A DNA stretch of 11,398 nucleotides. Origin: an uncultured Ruminococcus sp. (lineage in GTDB: Bacteria > Bacillota > Clostridia > Oscillospirales > Ruminococcaceae). The number at the start of each line of letters is the position of its first letter. Positions within the stretch are counted from its first letter, which is position 1. Positions 5,552-11,398 of the stretch are shown in pieces. The notes under the pieces were generated by a model, which saw only the letters and a program-made list of their open reading frames with translations, ran no database searches and was not told the DNA's origin. Location: positions 1-11,398 of the forward strand of contig CAJKFZ010000081.1 in assembly GCA_905199285.1 (NCBI GenBank), written 5' to 3'. The translations under genes were made by a program, and so were the position numbers.

Positions 5552-6906
5552 CAGTTCTTCACCTCATTCCACACACTATTTTCGGAGTCATATTCCATAA
5601 AACCGTTGGTACACTGAATTCTTTCAAGCACCGATTCCTGAACACCGCCATGACCGTCCCAGAGATTGCCTTTTCCGACCTCCGCCCACTGTGCAAGCGT
5701 TCCCTCGTAGGTGATTTTACGCAGATTATCACAGTAAACAAAGCACGAATCTGCGATATATTTACAGCCAATGCCAATTGTAACATCCGTCAGCGAAATG
5801 CAGCTGGAGAACGCCACAGAGCCGGTTTTCTCGCACTGGATATTGACGCTTTTCAGCGATTCACAATGGAAAAATGCATATCTGCCAAAGTTTTTCACCG
5901 TTGCAGGAATATACACATTTTCAAGCTTGGAAGCCGTAAAAGCACCCACGCCAATCGTTGTGAGCGATGCCGGAAATTCGATTGATTTGATTGCTGTGCG
6001 GTTGAAAGTCAGATCGCCGATGCGTTCCAGATTCCTCGGTAATACGATGCTTTGAAGATTAAAGCAAGCCGCAAACAGCCAGTTTCCGAGAGCTGTGATG
6101 CCGCTTGAAAGCTTAACTTTTTGAATGCTTTCATTTTCATAAAACGGGGAATCCGGCTCGTCAGAATAGCCAAGCTGAATCGCAAATCCTGTGTAATCGT
6201 TTGTCGCACCGTTTCCGCTGATACTTAGCGTACCGTCAGAATACTGCGTATAATAGGCATTTTCGCCGATCTGACCGATACTCACAATTTCTCCTGTGAT
6301 GCCGCTGACACGTTCCGAAAGTTCGCCAAGCTGCTCCTGAATATTTTCAAGCAAGCGGTTATTTTTCTCGTAAGCATCGAGAATCTCAGCCACCTTGCAT
6401 TTGCCCAGAATACACCTGCAATATCCGCATACATTGCTGTCTTCACGATAATCGTACCAGTCGAACTTGCTCAGCGAAGTTGCACCGACGTTCAGACGAA
6501 CAGCATAAAGCAGAAGCCTTGTGCGGTTTTCATCGGTTGGAATCACCGGCAAAGCTGGATTTTCAGCAGGTGTGCCGGGAACGATTTCAAGCCGGACAGC
6601 ACGGACGCTTTCAGAAGTATCGCACACGATTGCGATTGAAATATATCGTGGCAGGCTTTCATCTTGATATTCCGTCAAGTCAATGCTGTAACGTGAATCA
6701 TTGACGAAATAATGCCCGTTGATCCATGCTTTTCCACGTCCGAGAACAACTTTTAATCCCGTACTTGCGGCAGTCAAAGAAAAGCAATCGCCATAAGTGT
6801 CAAGGATTCCGTTGCAGATGATGCTCGACAAATAGGTCGTAAAATCCTCTGCTGTGTAAGTTCTGTCAAGTCCTTTTGAATTGAAAAATCCGCTGTAAAA
6901 TGCCAT
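5551..6906 (-). CDS. Baseplate/tail protein with BspA-like leucine-rich repeats
   Basis: A 451-residue tail-tip protein. The N-terminal part (1-160) begins MAFYSGFFNSKGLDRTY, the usual opening of a siphophage baseplate protein family, and is followed by a helical linker (about 172-205, DAYEKNNRLLENIQEQLGEL). DGTLSISGNG at 224-233 is the short element that often precedes BspA-type repeats. LRR_5 repeats span about 261-430 (IQKVKLSSGITALGNWLFAA, then LQSIVLPRNLERIGDLTF and further units). Such repeats mediate attachment to host cells or mucosal surfaces in bacteria; on a tail they suggest receptor or mucus binding. A cysteine cluster C160-x2-C163-x-C165-x4-C170 is unusual. Start 6906 follows AAAGGAG at 10 bases; the stop overlaps the fibre start by one base, indicating coupling. 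Confidence 0.87.
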   Translation of the reverse strand: MAFYSGFFNSKGLDRTYTAEDFTTYLSSIICNGILDTYGDCFSLTAASTGLKVVLGRGKAWINGHYFVNDSRYSIDLTEYQDESLPRYISIAIVCDTSESVRAVRLEIVPGTPAENPALPVIPTDENRTRLLLYAVRLNVGATSLSKFDWYDYREDSNVCGYCRCILGKCKVAEILDAYEKNNRLLENIQEQLGELSERVSGITGEIVSIGQIGENAYYTQYSDGTLSISGNGATNDYTGFAIQLGYSDEPDSPFYENESIQKVKLSSGITALGNWLFAACFNLQSIVLPRNLERIGDLTFNRTAIKSIEFPASLTTIGVGAFTASKLENVYIPATVKNFGRYAFFHCESLKSVNIQCEKTGSVAFSSCISLTDVTIGIGCKYIADSCFVYCDNLRKITYEGTLAQWAEVGKGNLWDGHGGVQESVLERIQCTNGFMEYDSENSVWNEVKN

Positions 6907-6911
6907 AATAA

Positions 6912-8024
6912 TCACACTCCTTTGAATGTTGGTGTCAAATTTCTTCCGTTCTGGTCAAAGCTCTCAATCATGCCGATAATTTGTATTTTATCTTGCCGCA
7001 GACCGAATCTGCGGTGTTCAACGGTTACATAATCGCCAACAAAGTAATCCACATTATACTGAAACTGCGTAGATTGTACGGCTATCTGCGACTCCGATGC
7101 AGTCAGCGGCAGGACGATATTTTCCTTGCCACGCTCCTTGAGAAGTTCAATATATTCATCGTCTGAAATCGGCTTAGATTCGCCGTTTTCCTGCTGTTCA
7201 TCCGCCATATCTTTTGCATCCACATAGACCTCATAACGCTCTAAAAAAGACGGCTCACTGCCGTCAAAGTATGTTGTTCGTTTTCGCTCTGCACCTTCGC
7301 CTTTTCCCAGAACATAGGCAAAATTCCGCTGTGCAGAAATGTCGGTGGAATATGTGAATAACAGCAGGTTAGTGTATCCGTCCGAGAAAATAATGTGCGG
7401 ATTTTCGTTCTGCATGATACTGCGGTCAGTACCCTCGGATAAATCCAGCACCATCTCATAATGCTCACCGCTTATTTTATTTAAGCGAATATTTGCAGTA
7501 CCGCCGATTTTTTCACAGATGGTATAGATCCACCGCATCAGATTGTCATAACTGACCTGCAATTTTGTGGTCTGATCCCAGCAATCACCGCTGGCAGAAC
7601 CAAGCGAAAGTCCCGGAATCCTGCGGTTATCGTCACTAATTGCATTTTGCGAAACAACAGAATGAACTATCTCCGAGTAGCTTGTCTGAGATGTAAAAGA
7701 GCAAATCGGATAAATAATTCTGCGTTCCAGAAGACACATCAAAAAGCGGCCGCTCACAATGAGATAGTCGCCGTCCTCCGCATCGGTTTCGATTTTGACG
7801 GATTCAATCAGTCCGTAATGTTCCTTGTCATCATCTCTGCCAACGATTCTTCCGGTCTGAAAAATCTCAATATTCCGTGAATTTGCAGCGATATATATTT
7901 CAAAAACACCGCACGAATAATACTCCACATCCCATAGCAGACTTGAAAAGCTGTCACATATTGCTTCAAGGGTGATGTGCAGTTTCTCGCCATCAGTCAG
8001 CATATTGTAAATTTCAATCTGCAT
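6912..8024 (-). CDS. Siphovirus Gp37-like tail/baseplate hub protein
   Basis: A 370-residue protein of the ReqiPepy6 Gp37-like family, the baseplate hub that follows the distal tail protein in many Gram-positive siphophages. Typical features are the beta-rich N-terminus with FEIYIAANS (41-49), the GLIESVKIET strand (71-80), VSGRFLMCLLERRII (90-104), and a later domain with LLFTYSTDISAQRNFAYVLG and the terminal strand-rich part (VDYFVGDYVTVEH). These proteins close the tail tube and carry the fibres; no peptidase or lysozyme motif is visible, so tail-associated lytic activity is not indicated. The ATG stands 3 bases after the distal tail protein stop, with its ribosome binding site in the end of that gene. 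Confidence 0.86.
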   Translation of the reverse strand: MQIEIYNMLTDGEKLHITLEAICDSFSSLLWDVEYYSCGVFEIYIAANSRNIEIFQTGRIVGRDDDKEHYGLIESVKIETDAEDGDYLIVSGRFLMCLLERRIIYPICSFTSQTSYSEIVHSVVSQNAISDDNRRIPGLSLGSASGDCWDQTTKLQVSYDNLMRWIYTICEKIGGTANIRLNKISGEHYEMVLDLSEGTDRSIMQNENPHIIFSDGYTNLLLFTYSTDISAQRNFAYVLGKGEGAERKRTTYFDGSEPSFLERYEVYVDAKDMADEQQENGESKPISDDEYIELLKERGKENIVLPLTASESQIAVQSTQFQYNVDYFVGDYVTVEHRRFGLRQDKIQIIGMIESFDQNGRNLTPTFKGV

Positions 8025-8027
8025 AAA

Positions 8028-8879
8028 TCACACCCCTAAATAAGCATTTCTATGAATCAGGCGGACTTTCAGATTGGAAATACCGCCCGATGCACGAAGA
8101 TAAAATTTGTTTTCGCCAGTTCGCAAGGTCAGCCATGTTGAACCGGAAACAAGGCGGTTGATGATGTTAGTGATGACACTCTCACGTTCCAGCGTGACCG
8201 TCTTATTGCCTGTTTTCGTGGTGATCGTGATTTTGTCGCCCTCCAGAATTTCGCCTTGAATCTGCATATATTCATCCGTTTCAGCATTGTAAAGCGTTGG
8301 ATTGATTGCAGGACCTCCGCTGATTTCAAGCGTAAATCCGACCTCATCGCCGTCATTGACCACAGTCATCATATTCTTGGCGTTGTACTTTCCCAGCGGA
8401 AACGGCTTGTCATCGTCGGGGAAGATAAAGTGAAATGCACCTAAAATCTGCGAATATTCAGCAATCTGTGTTTCGGTGGAATACCAGTAAATATCGGGAC
8501 AGATGATGGAAATCTGTCCCTTTGTCAGCTGCTCGAAATTCTCTATTTCACAAGTCTCCACGATGCCCTCAGCATACACGGAGATATTTTTTGTGGAGTA
8601 ATATATTTTGATGTAGCGTGAGGGCTTGACCACTTTGTACAGCTCATGCCGTCTCTTCTCCACATTAAATCCACGCATTTCAAAGGGAATGACCACATTT
8701 CTCTTTTCGATGAAAGCGTTGTTCAAGTAACTGCCGTCCATGCCTGCGTAGCTGGAGGTGCTGATCGTTCCGGCTGGCGGATTCAGTCCTTCTATTTTTG
8801 AGAATAGGAAGCGGTTTGCTGTCTGCGAGAGATCAATTTGCTGACCTGTTTCGTTTTCTAAAATTAAGATGTAGAATAT
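8028..8879 (-). CDS. Distal tail protein (Dit-like), start codon ATA instead of ATG
   Basis: Siphophage distal tail protein that joins the tail tube to the baseplate. The first canonical ATG in frame is at 8741 (237 residues), but the frame is open upstream and encodes typical family sequence: ILILENETGQQIDLSQTANR, then IEGLNPPAGTISTSSYAG, running into MDGSYLNNAFIEKRNVVI. With the start at 8879 the protein has 283 residues. GAAGGAGG stands 8 bases before that codon, ideal spacing, yet the codon is ATA (TAT on the plus strand at 8877-8879). No ATG, GTG or TTG lies between 8879 and 8741. Either ATA is used weakly or the start was lost by a G-to-A change. The AraC promoter begins some 25 bases upstream on the other strand. 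The identity of the family is well supported by neighbours and sequence; the start is the uncertain part. Confidence 0.8.
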   Translation of the reverse strand: MFYILILENETGQQIDLSQTANRFLFSKIEGLNPPAGTISTSSYAGMDGSYLNNAFIEKRNVVIPFEMRGFNVEKRRHELYKVVKPSRYIKIYYSTKNISVYAEGIVETCEIENFEQLTKGQISIICPDIYWYSTETQIAEYSQILGAFHFIFPDDDKPFPLGKYNAKNMMTVVNDGDEVGFTLEISGGPAINPTLYNAETDEYMQIQGEILEGDKITITTKTGNKTVTLERESVITNIINRLVSGSTWLTLRTGENKFYLRASGGISNLKVRLIHRNAYLGV

Positions 8880-8902
8880 GAAAATCGCCTCCTTCCAGCA
8901 GA

Positions 8903-8931
8903 TTGATTTTTTAAGGAAATCGTGATATAAT
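8903..8931 (+). promoter_or_regulatory. Promoter of the AraC-family regulator gene, extended -10
   Basis: TTGATT (8903-8908), a 17-base spacer and a perfect TATAAT (8926-8931), preceded by TG one base before (8923-8924), make a strong housekeeping promoter with extended -10. The transcript would begin near 8938, leaving a leader of about 70 bases. Confidence 0.75.
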
Positions 8932-8944
8932 GTTACAAGTGATA

Positions 8945-8967
8945 GTGTAAAAGCTGCTACATTACAC
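8945..8967. repeat. Dyad in the leader of the AraC-family gene
   Basis: GTGTAA (8945-8950) and TTACAC (8962-8967) are exact inverted repeats separated by 11 bases, just downstream of the predicted start of transcription. It could be an operator for autoregulation or a weak hairpin. A second small palindrome, AGTACT, lies at 8972-8977. Confidence 0.35.
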
Positions 8968-9008
8968 CAAAAGTACTATGAAAGCAAATTAAGTTTGAGG
9001 TGAGCATT

Positions 9009-9755
9009 TTGAGCAAATATCATTTTTATAAATCCGATAACATAGAATTTGTTTCTGTAAATGATACTGAGATCTGTTTTGAAGAACATTGCCATACATC
9101 TGATTTTGTCATAACCCTTGTTGTCAAAGGTGATGCCACCTTAAAAAAAGAAAAAGCACATGTACTACATACAAACGATATTTTTATTATCCTGCCATAT
9201 GAAGCACACTCCTTGATTTCTGATAACAAAATAAGCTTGATTTCCATGTGCATAAAAAAGCAAACAGTTTATACACTTGACTTTACCGCATATCAAAGTT
9301 GTATAAAAACATCATTAACTGCAATTTCAAGCAAAATAGATATCAAAGAAAATCAATATAGTCTTTTTTATGCATATGCTTTGGATATTTACAGGAATCA
9401 TTATGTTCAACAAGCAAAACAAGATGCTTTTGAAGTCAGCAGGAATAAGATAGAACAGTTTCCTGAGTATGACAATACGATAGAACAATTTGCCGATGAG
9501 ATCTATGTCAGTAAGTATCATTACATCCGTAGATTTAAAGAGATATCCGGTCTTACACCGCATAAATTTCAAATTCAAAGCAGAATCCGAAAATCTCAGA
9601 AGCTATTGATCAGCCAAAATTCAATAGCAGATATTTCGTTGATTGTGGGATTTTACGACCAAAGTCATTTTGACAAGTATTTCAAAAAAATAGTAGGTAT
9701 ATCTCCTACGGAGTATATTTGCTCAGTCAGCAATTTTTTACAAGCCAAAAACTGA
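9009..9755 (+). CDS. AraC-family transcriptional regulator
   Basis: A 248-residue regulator with the classic two-part build. Residues about 25-75 are a cupin-like ligand-sensing domain (HCHTSDFVITLVVKGDATLK, then NDIFIILPYEAHSLI), and 158-237 hold the double helix-turn-helix of AraC proteins (FADEIYVSKYHYIRRFKEIS and DISLIVGFYDQSHFDKYFKK, ending ISPTEY). The start is taken as TTG at 9009 because GAGGTGA lies 5 bases before it; GTG at 9000 is possible but has no ribosome binding site. The ligand is unknown. Two 60-base samples gave only 22-25% GC against 47-52% in tail genes, so the gene is recently acquired. It is transcribed against the late operon from its own promoter and probably controls the cupin gene 46 bases downstream. 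Confidence 0.93.
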   Translation: MSKYHFYKSDNIEFVSVNDTEICFEEHCHTSDFVITLVVKGDATLKKEKAHVLHTNDIFIILPYEAHSLISDNKISLISMCIKKQTVYTLDFTAYQSCIKTSLTAISSKIDIKENQYSLFYAYALDIYRNHYVQQAKQDAFEVSRNKIEQFPEYDNTIEQFADEIYVSKYHYIRRFKEISGLTPHKFQIQSRIRKSQKLLISQNSIADISLIVGFYDQSHFDKYFKKIVGISPTEYICSVSNFLQAKN

Positions 9756-9761
9756 TTTTCC

Positions 9762-9778
9762 TGGTATACTCATAGTAT
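9762..9778 (+). promoter_or_regulatory. Candidate cupin promoter with overlapping operator-like dyad
   Basis: TGG-TATACT (9762-9770) is an extended -10 element without a recognisable -35 box, which suits an activator-dependent promoter. ATACT-CAT-AGTAT (9766-9778) is a perfect 5-bp dyad overlapping its end. The octamer TACTATGA, on the minus strand here (9770-9777), recurs on the plus strand at 8974-8981 before the regulator gene. A shared binding site for the AraC-family protein is possible but not proven. Confidence 0.4.
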
Positions 9779-9801
9779 CAAAATATAAATGAGGTGTACC
9801 T

Positions 9802-10188
9802 ATGGAGAATTTATTTGAAAAGTTTAACTGCGGAACGTTGCTGCTTCCTAAAACAACAAAATCGTTTGAAACTCTTGAATGGAACAAGCATCCAACATTT
9901 GAGGGTGTAGAGCTGAAACACATCATAACAGCAGACGATACCAACGGAGAATTCAGTTATCATCTTGTTAGAATCGCACCGAATAAGAAAATTGGTAATC
10001 ATGTTCATACTGACCAGTTGGAAACACACGAGGTTATCCAAGGCAGTGGTGTGTGTATCAACGAGGGAATAGAACTGGAATATAGCATCGGTACGATTTC
10101 AATTATGAAAAAGGGAATGCCGCATGAGGTGATTGCAGGAGATGATGGTTTGCTCTTATTTGCAAAATTCATTCCTGCACTATGTTAA
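9802..10188 (+). CDS. Small single-domain cupin protein
   Basis: A 128-residue cupin, a small beta-barrel that usually binds one metal ion. Motif 1 is complete: HVH-TDQL-E-THEVIQ-G at 67-81, giving ligands H67, H69 and E74, and the second motif supplies H108 (KKGMPHEVIAG, 103-113). No second catalytic domain is present, so the reaction or ligand (for example a sugar isomerase, dioxygenase or sensor role) cannot be told. GAGGTG stands 5 bases before the ATG. It follows the AraC-family gene in the same direction, and such pairs are common in Firmicutes, so it is the likely target of that regulator. Its stop lies 6 bases from the convergent tape-measure stop, and no terminator is visible between them. 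A 60-base sample gave 35% GC. Confidence 0.88.
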   Translation: MENLFEKFNCGTLLLPKTTKSFETLEWNKHPTFEGVELKHIITADDTNGEFSYHLVRIAPNKKIGNHVHTDQLETHEVIQGSGVCINEGIELEYSIGTISIMKKGMPHEVIAGDDGLLLFAKFIPALC

Positions 10189-10194
10189 TAAAAA

Positions 10195-11398
10195 CTATAC
10201 CTTCAACGCATTCCTCGTTTGCCTGTAAATCTCCAGCCGTGACAGTGATTTCGGACTATGATTAGTCTGATTCACTATGCGACTGTTGTCGCTATTGTAG
10301 TTATTGATGACCGTTCCGGCTGGACTTCCGTCCTTCATTGGAGAAGTGATGCTGTCAAGATTTAGATTCATTCCAGTGTTCATGGTGAGCTGCATTGCAT
10401 CAGCTACACCCTTTACAGCTTTGGTCACAACCTTTCTGCTCTTGTTAATACCGTCAGCAAGTCCATTCATGAAGTCGGGCATCCAAGATTCAAAATCAGT
10501 CAGCGGACCTTTTTCAGGCACGGAAAAATGCAGATGCTCCCAGATCACGTTCGCCACATCGAAGACAGAATTGTACAGATCCGCAATCATATAGCGAATG
10601 CCGTTCACAAGGTTCTGCATCAAATCATAACCCCACTGCCACGAGGAATTGGCAATATTTCGGATAGAATCCGCCGCAGAATTCAGAGCGTCTGCCACCG
10701 TATCTCGAATACTCCAGACCCTGTCCCATACGCCGTTTTTGATGTTGTCCCAGATATTCAGTACAGCATTTTGAACGTTGTTCATCGCTCCGTGAACTGC
10801 ATACGGCATAGCGTTCCAGACATCAGAAACTGTGTTTTTCACCGAATTTACGACATTTCTAACGCTGTCAGAAATTGCTGTCCAGGTTGAAACAACTGTA
10901 TTTTTAATGCCTGTCTGTTCCGTTGAAATAAGCATTTTCATGCCGTTCCAAACCGCAGAAATGACTTCTTTCAAGCCGTTTACCGATGTTGCCACAATAT
11001 TTTTGATCGCATTCCAGCTGGTTGTGATAGCGGTTTTAATGCTGTCAAGAGAAGTTTTAATTGCTGTAGTAATTGCATTCCATCCCGATTTTACGCCGTT
11101 TCCGATATTGGCAAGCACAGTATTCATATTCGCCTGAATGCTGTTCCAGATGCTCGTGACTTCCGTCATCGTGTCCTGCATAAACGTTCCGACCACGGAA
11201 ACGATATTTGACATTGCCGTTTTGAACGTATCCGTCAGAGCCATTGTTACATTTGTTCCAAAAGTGCTGAGAGCGTCGCCCACAAGCCCCACATTTGCCG
11301 AAATACCGTTTGCCAAGCCTTGCATAAAGTCCGGCATCCAAGATTCAAAGTCGGTCAAAGGTCCTTCGTCAGGTACGGAGAAGTGCAGGAAACTTCTG
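10195..11398 (-). CDS. Phage tail tape-measure protein, C-terminal part
   Basis: The last 400 residues of a tape-measure protein, which sets tail length and travels into the host with the DNA. The frame is open to the right window edge, so the start is outside; TTG at 11356-11358 is an internal codon. A motif typical of siphophage tape measures, LHFSVP-x2-GPLTDFESWMPDFM-x-GLA-x-GI, is present twice, about 285 residues apart. Between the copies the chain is helical with Trp-centred units spaced mostly by about 11 or 22 residues (IWNSI, GWNAI, SWNAI, VWNGM). The end LSRLEIYRQTRNALKV is a common closing sequence of the family, so the C-terminus is intact. The next late gene, the distal tail protein, lies 1.3 kb downstream beyond the AraC-cupin pair, whereas these genes are usually adjacent. 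Confidence 0.9.
   Translation of the reverse strand, partial: RSFLHFSVPDEGPLTDFESWMPDFMQGLANGISANVGLVGDALSTFGTNVTMALTDTFKTAMSNIVSVVGTFMQDTMTEVTSIWNSIQANMNTVLANIGNGVKSGWNAITTAIKTSLDSIKTAITTSWNAIKNIVATSVNGLKEVISAVWNGMKMLISTEQTGIKNTVVSTWTAISDSVRNVVNSVKNTVSDVWNAMPYAVHGAMNNVQNAVLNIWDNIKNGVWDRVWSIRDTVADALNSAADSIRNIANSSWQWGYDLMQNLVNGIRYMIADLYNSVFDVANVIWEHLHFSVPEKGPLTDFESWMPDFMNGLADGINKSRKVVTKAVKGVADAMQLTMNTGMNLNLDSITSPMKDGSPAGTVINNYNSDNSRIVNQTNHSPKSLSRLEIYRQTRNALKV
10447..11388 (-). repeat. Imperfect direct repeat within the tape-measure gene
   Basis: The 87-base segments 10447-10533 and 11302-11388 align without gaps and are roughly four-fifths identical by eye. They encode the duplicated LHFSVP...GLA-x-GI motif, 25 of 29 residues identical. 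It marks an internal duplication of a roughly 285-residue tape-measure unit. Confidence 0.75.

Noticed and set aside
1..11398. tRNA genes, CRISPR arrays, insertion sequences
   Set aside because: No cloverleaf-like sequence, no regularly spaced repeats and no transposase or IS end repeats were seen on either strand.
1711..11398. Phage tail-like bacteriocin or extracellular contractile injection system
   Set aside because: A long tape measure, Dit-like and Gp37-like proteins point to a flexible siphophage tail; no sheath, spike or AAA+ ATPase is seen, and a recombinase is present. A domesticated defective prophage cannot be excluded.

Overview
The window looks like the right-to-left end of a temperate siphophage genome (a prophage or prophage-like element) from a Firmicute of the class Clostridia, most likely a gut Oscillospiraceae/Ruminococcus-type or Lachnospiraceae host. 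The reasons are the tail-gene order, strong GGAGG ribosome binding sites, a Cpl-7-type wall-binding endolysin, BspA-like leucine-rich repeats on a tail protein, and a HTH/zinc protein plus large serine recombinase pair of a kind common in clostridial elements. Species assignment is inference.

Layout, read along the minus strand (right to left). The C-terminal part of the tape-measure protein enters from the right edge (10195-11398). It is followed by the distal tail protein (8028-8879), a Gp37-like baseplate/tail hub protein (6912-8024), a baseplate/adhesion protein with BspA-like repeats (5551-6906), a collagen-containing receptor-binding fibre (3854-5551), a SAM-methyltransferase-like gene (3174-3791), holin (2606-3076), amidase endolysin (1711-2625), a HTH plus double zinc-finger protein (1304-1654), a 56-residue SHOCT-like protein (1144-1314), and a large serine recombinase that runs off the left edge (1-1026). 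The four tail genes from distal tail protein to fibre are nearly contiguous or overlapping, which is typical of a late operon.

Two units do not belong to tail or lysis and look like morons (autonomously expressed cargo of a prophage). The first is a plus-strand pair, an AraC-family regulator (9009-9755) and a small cupin (9802-10188). It sits between tape measure and distal tail protein, against the direction of the late operon, is much more AT-rich than its neighbours, and has its own near-consensus promoter. The second is the methyltransferase-like gene between fibre and holin. It is in the late direction but has a near-perfect TTGACT-N17-TATAAT promoter whose -35 box contains the fibre stop codon, and a hairpin terminator behind it. 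Both could be expressed from the silent prophage and alter the host.

The distal tail protein is the main oddity. Its conserved N-terminus is open in frame behind an excellent Shine-Dalgarno sequence, but the codon at the start position is ATA, not ATG. This is either a very rare start codon or a start-loss mutation, and it lies right next to the AraC-cupin insertion.

The recombinase module has its own likely promoter, again with a -35 box over the stop codon of the preceding gene, flanked by a 7-bp inverted repeat that could be an operator. No attachment site, tRNA, CRISPR array or insertion sequence could be recognised.
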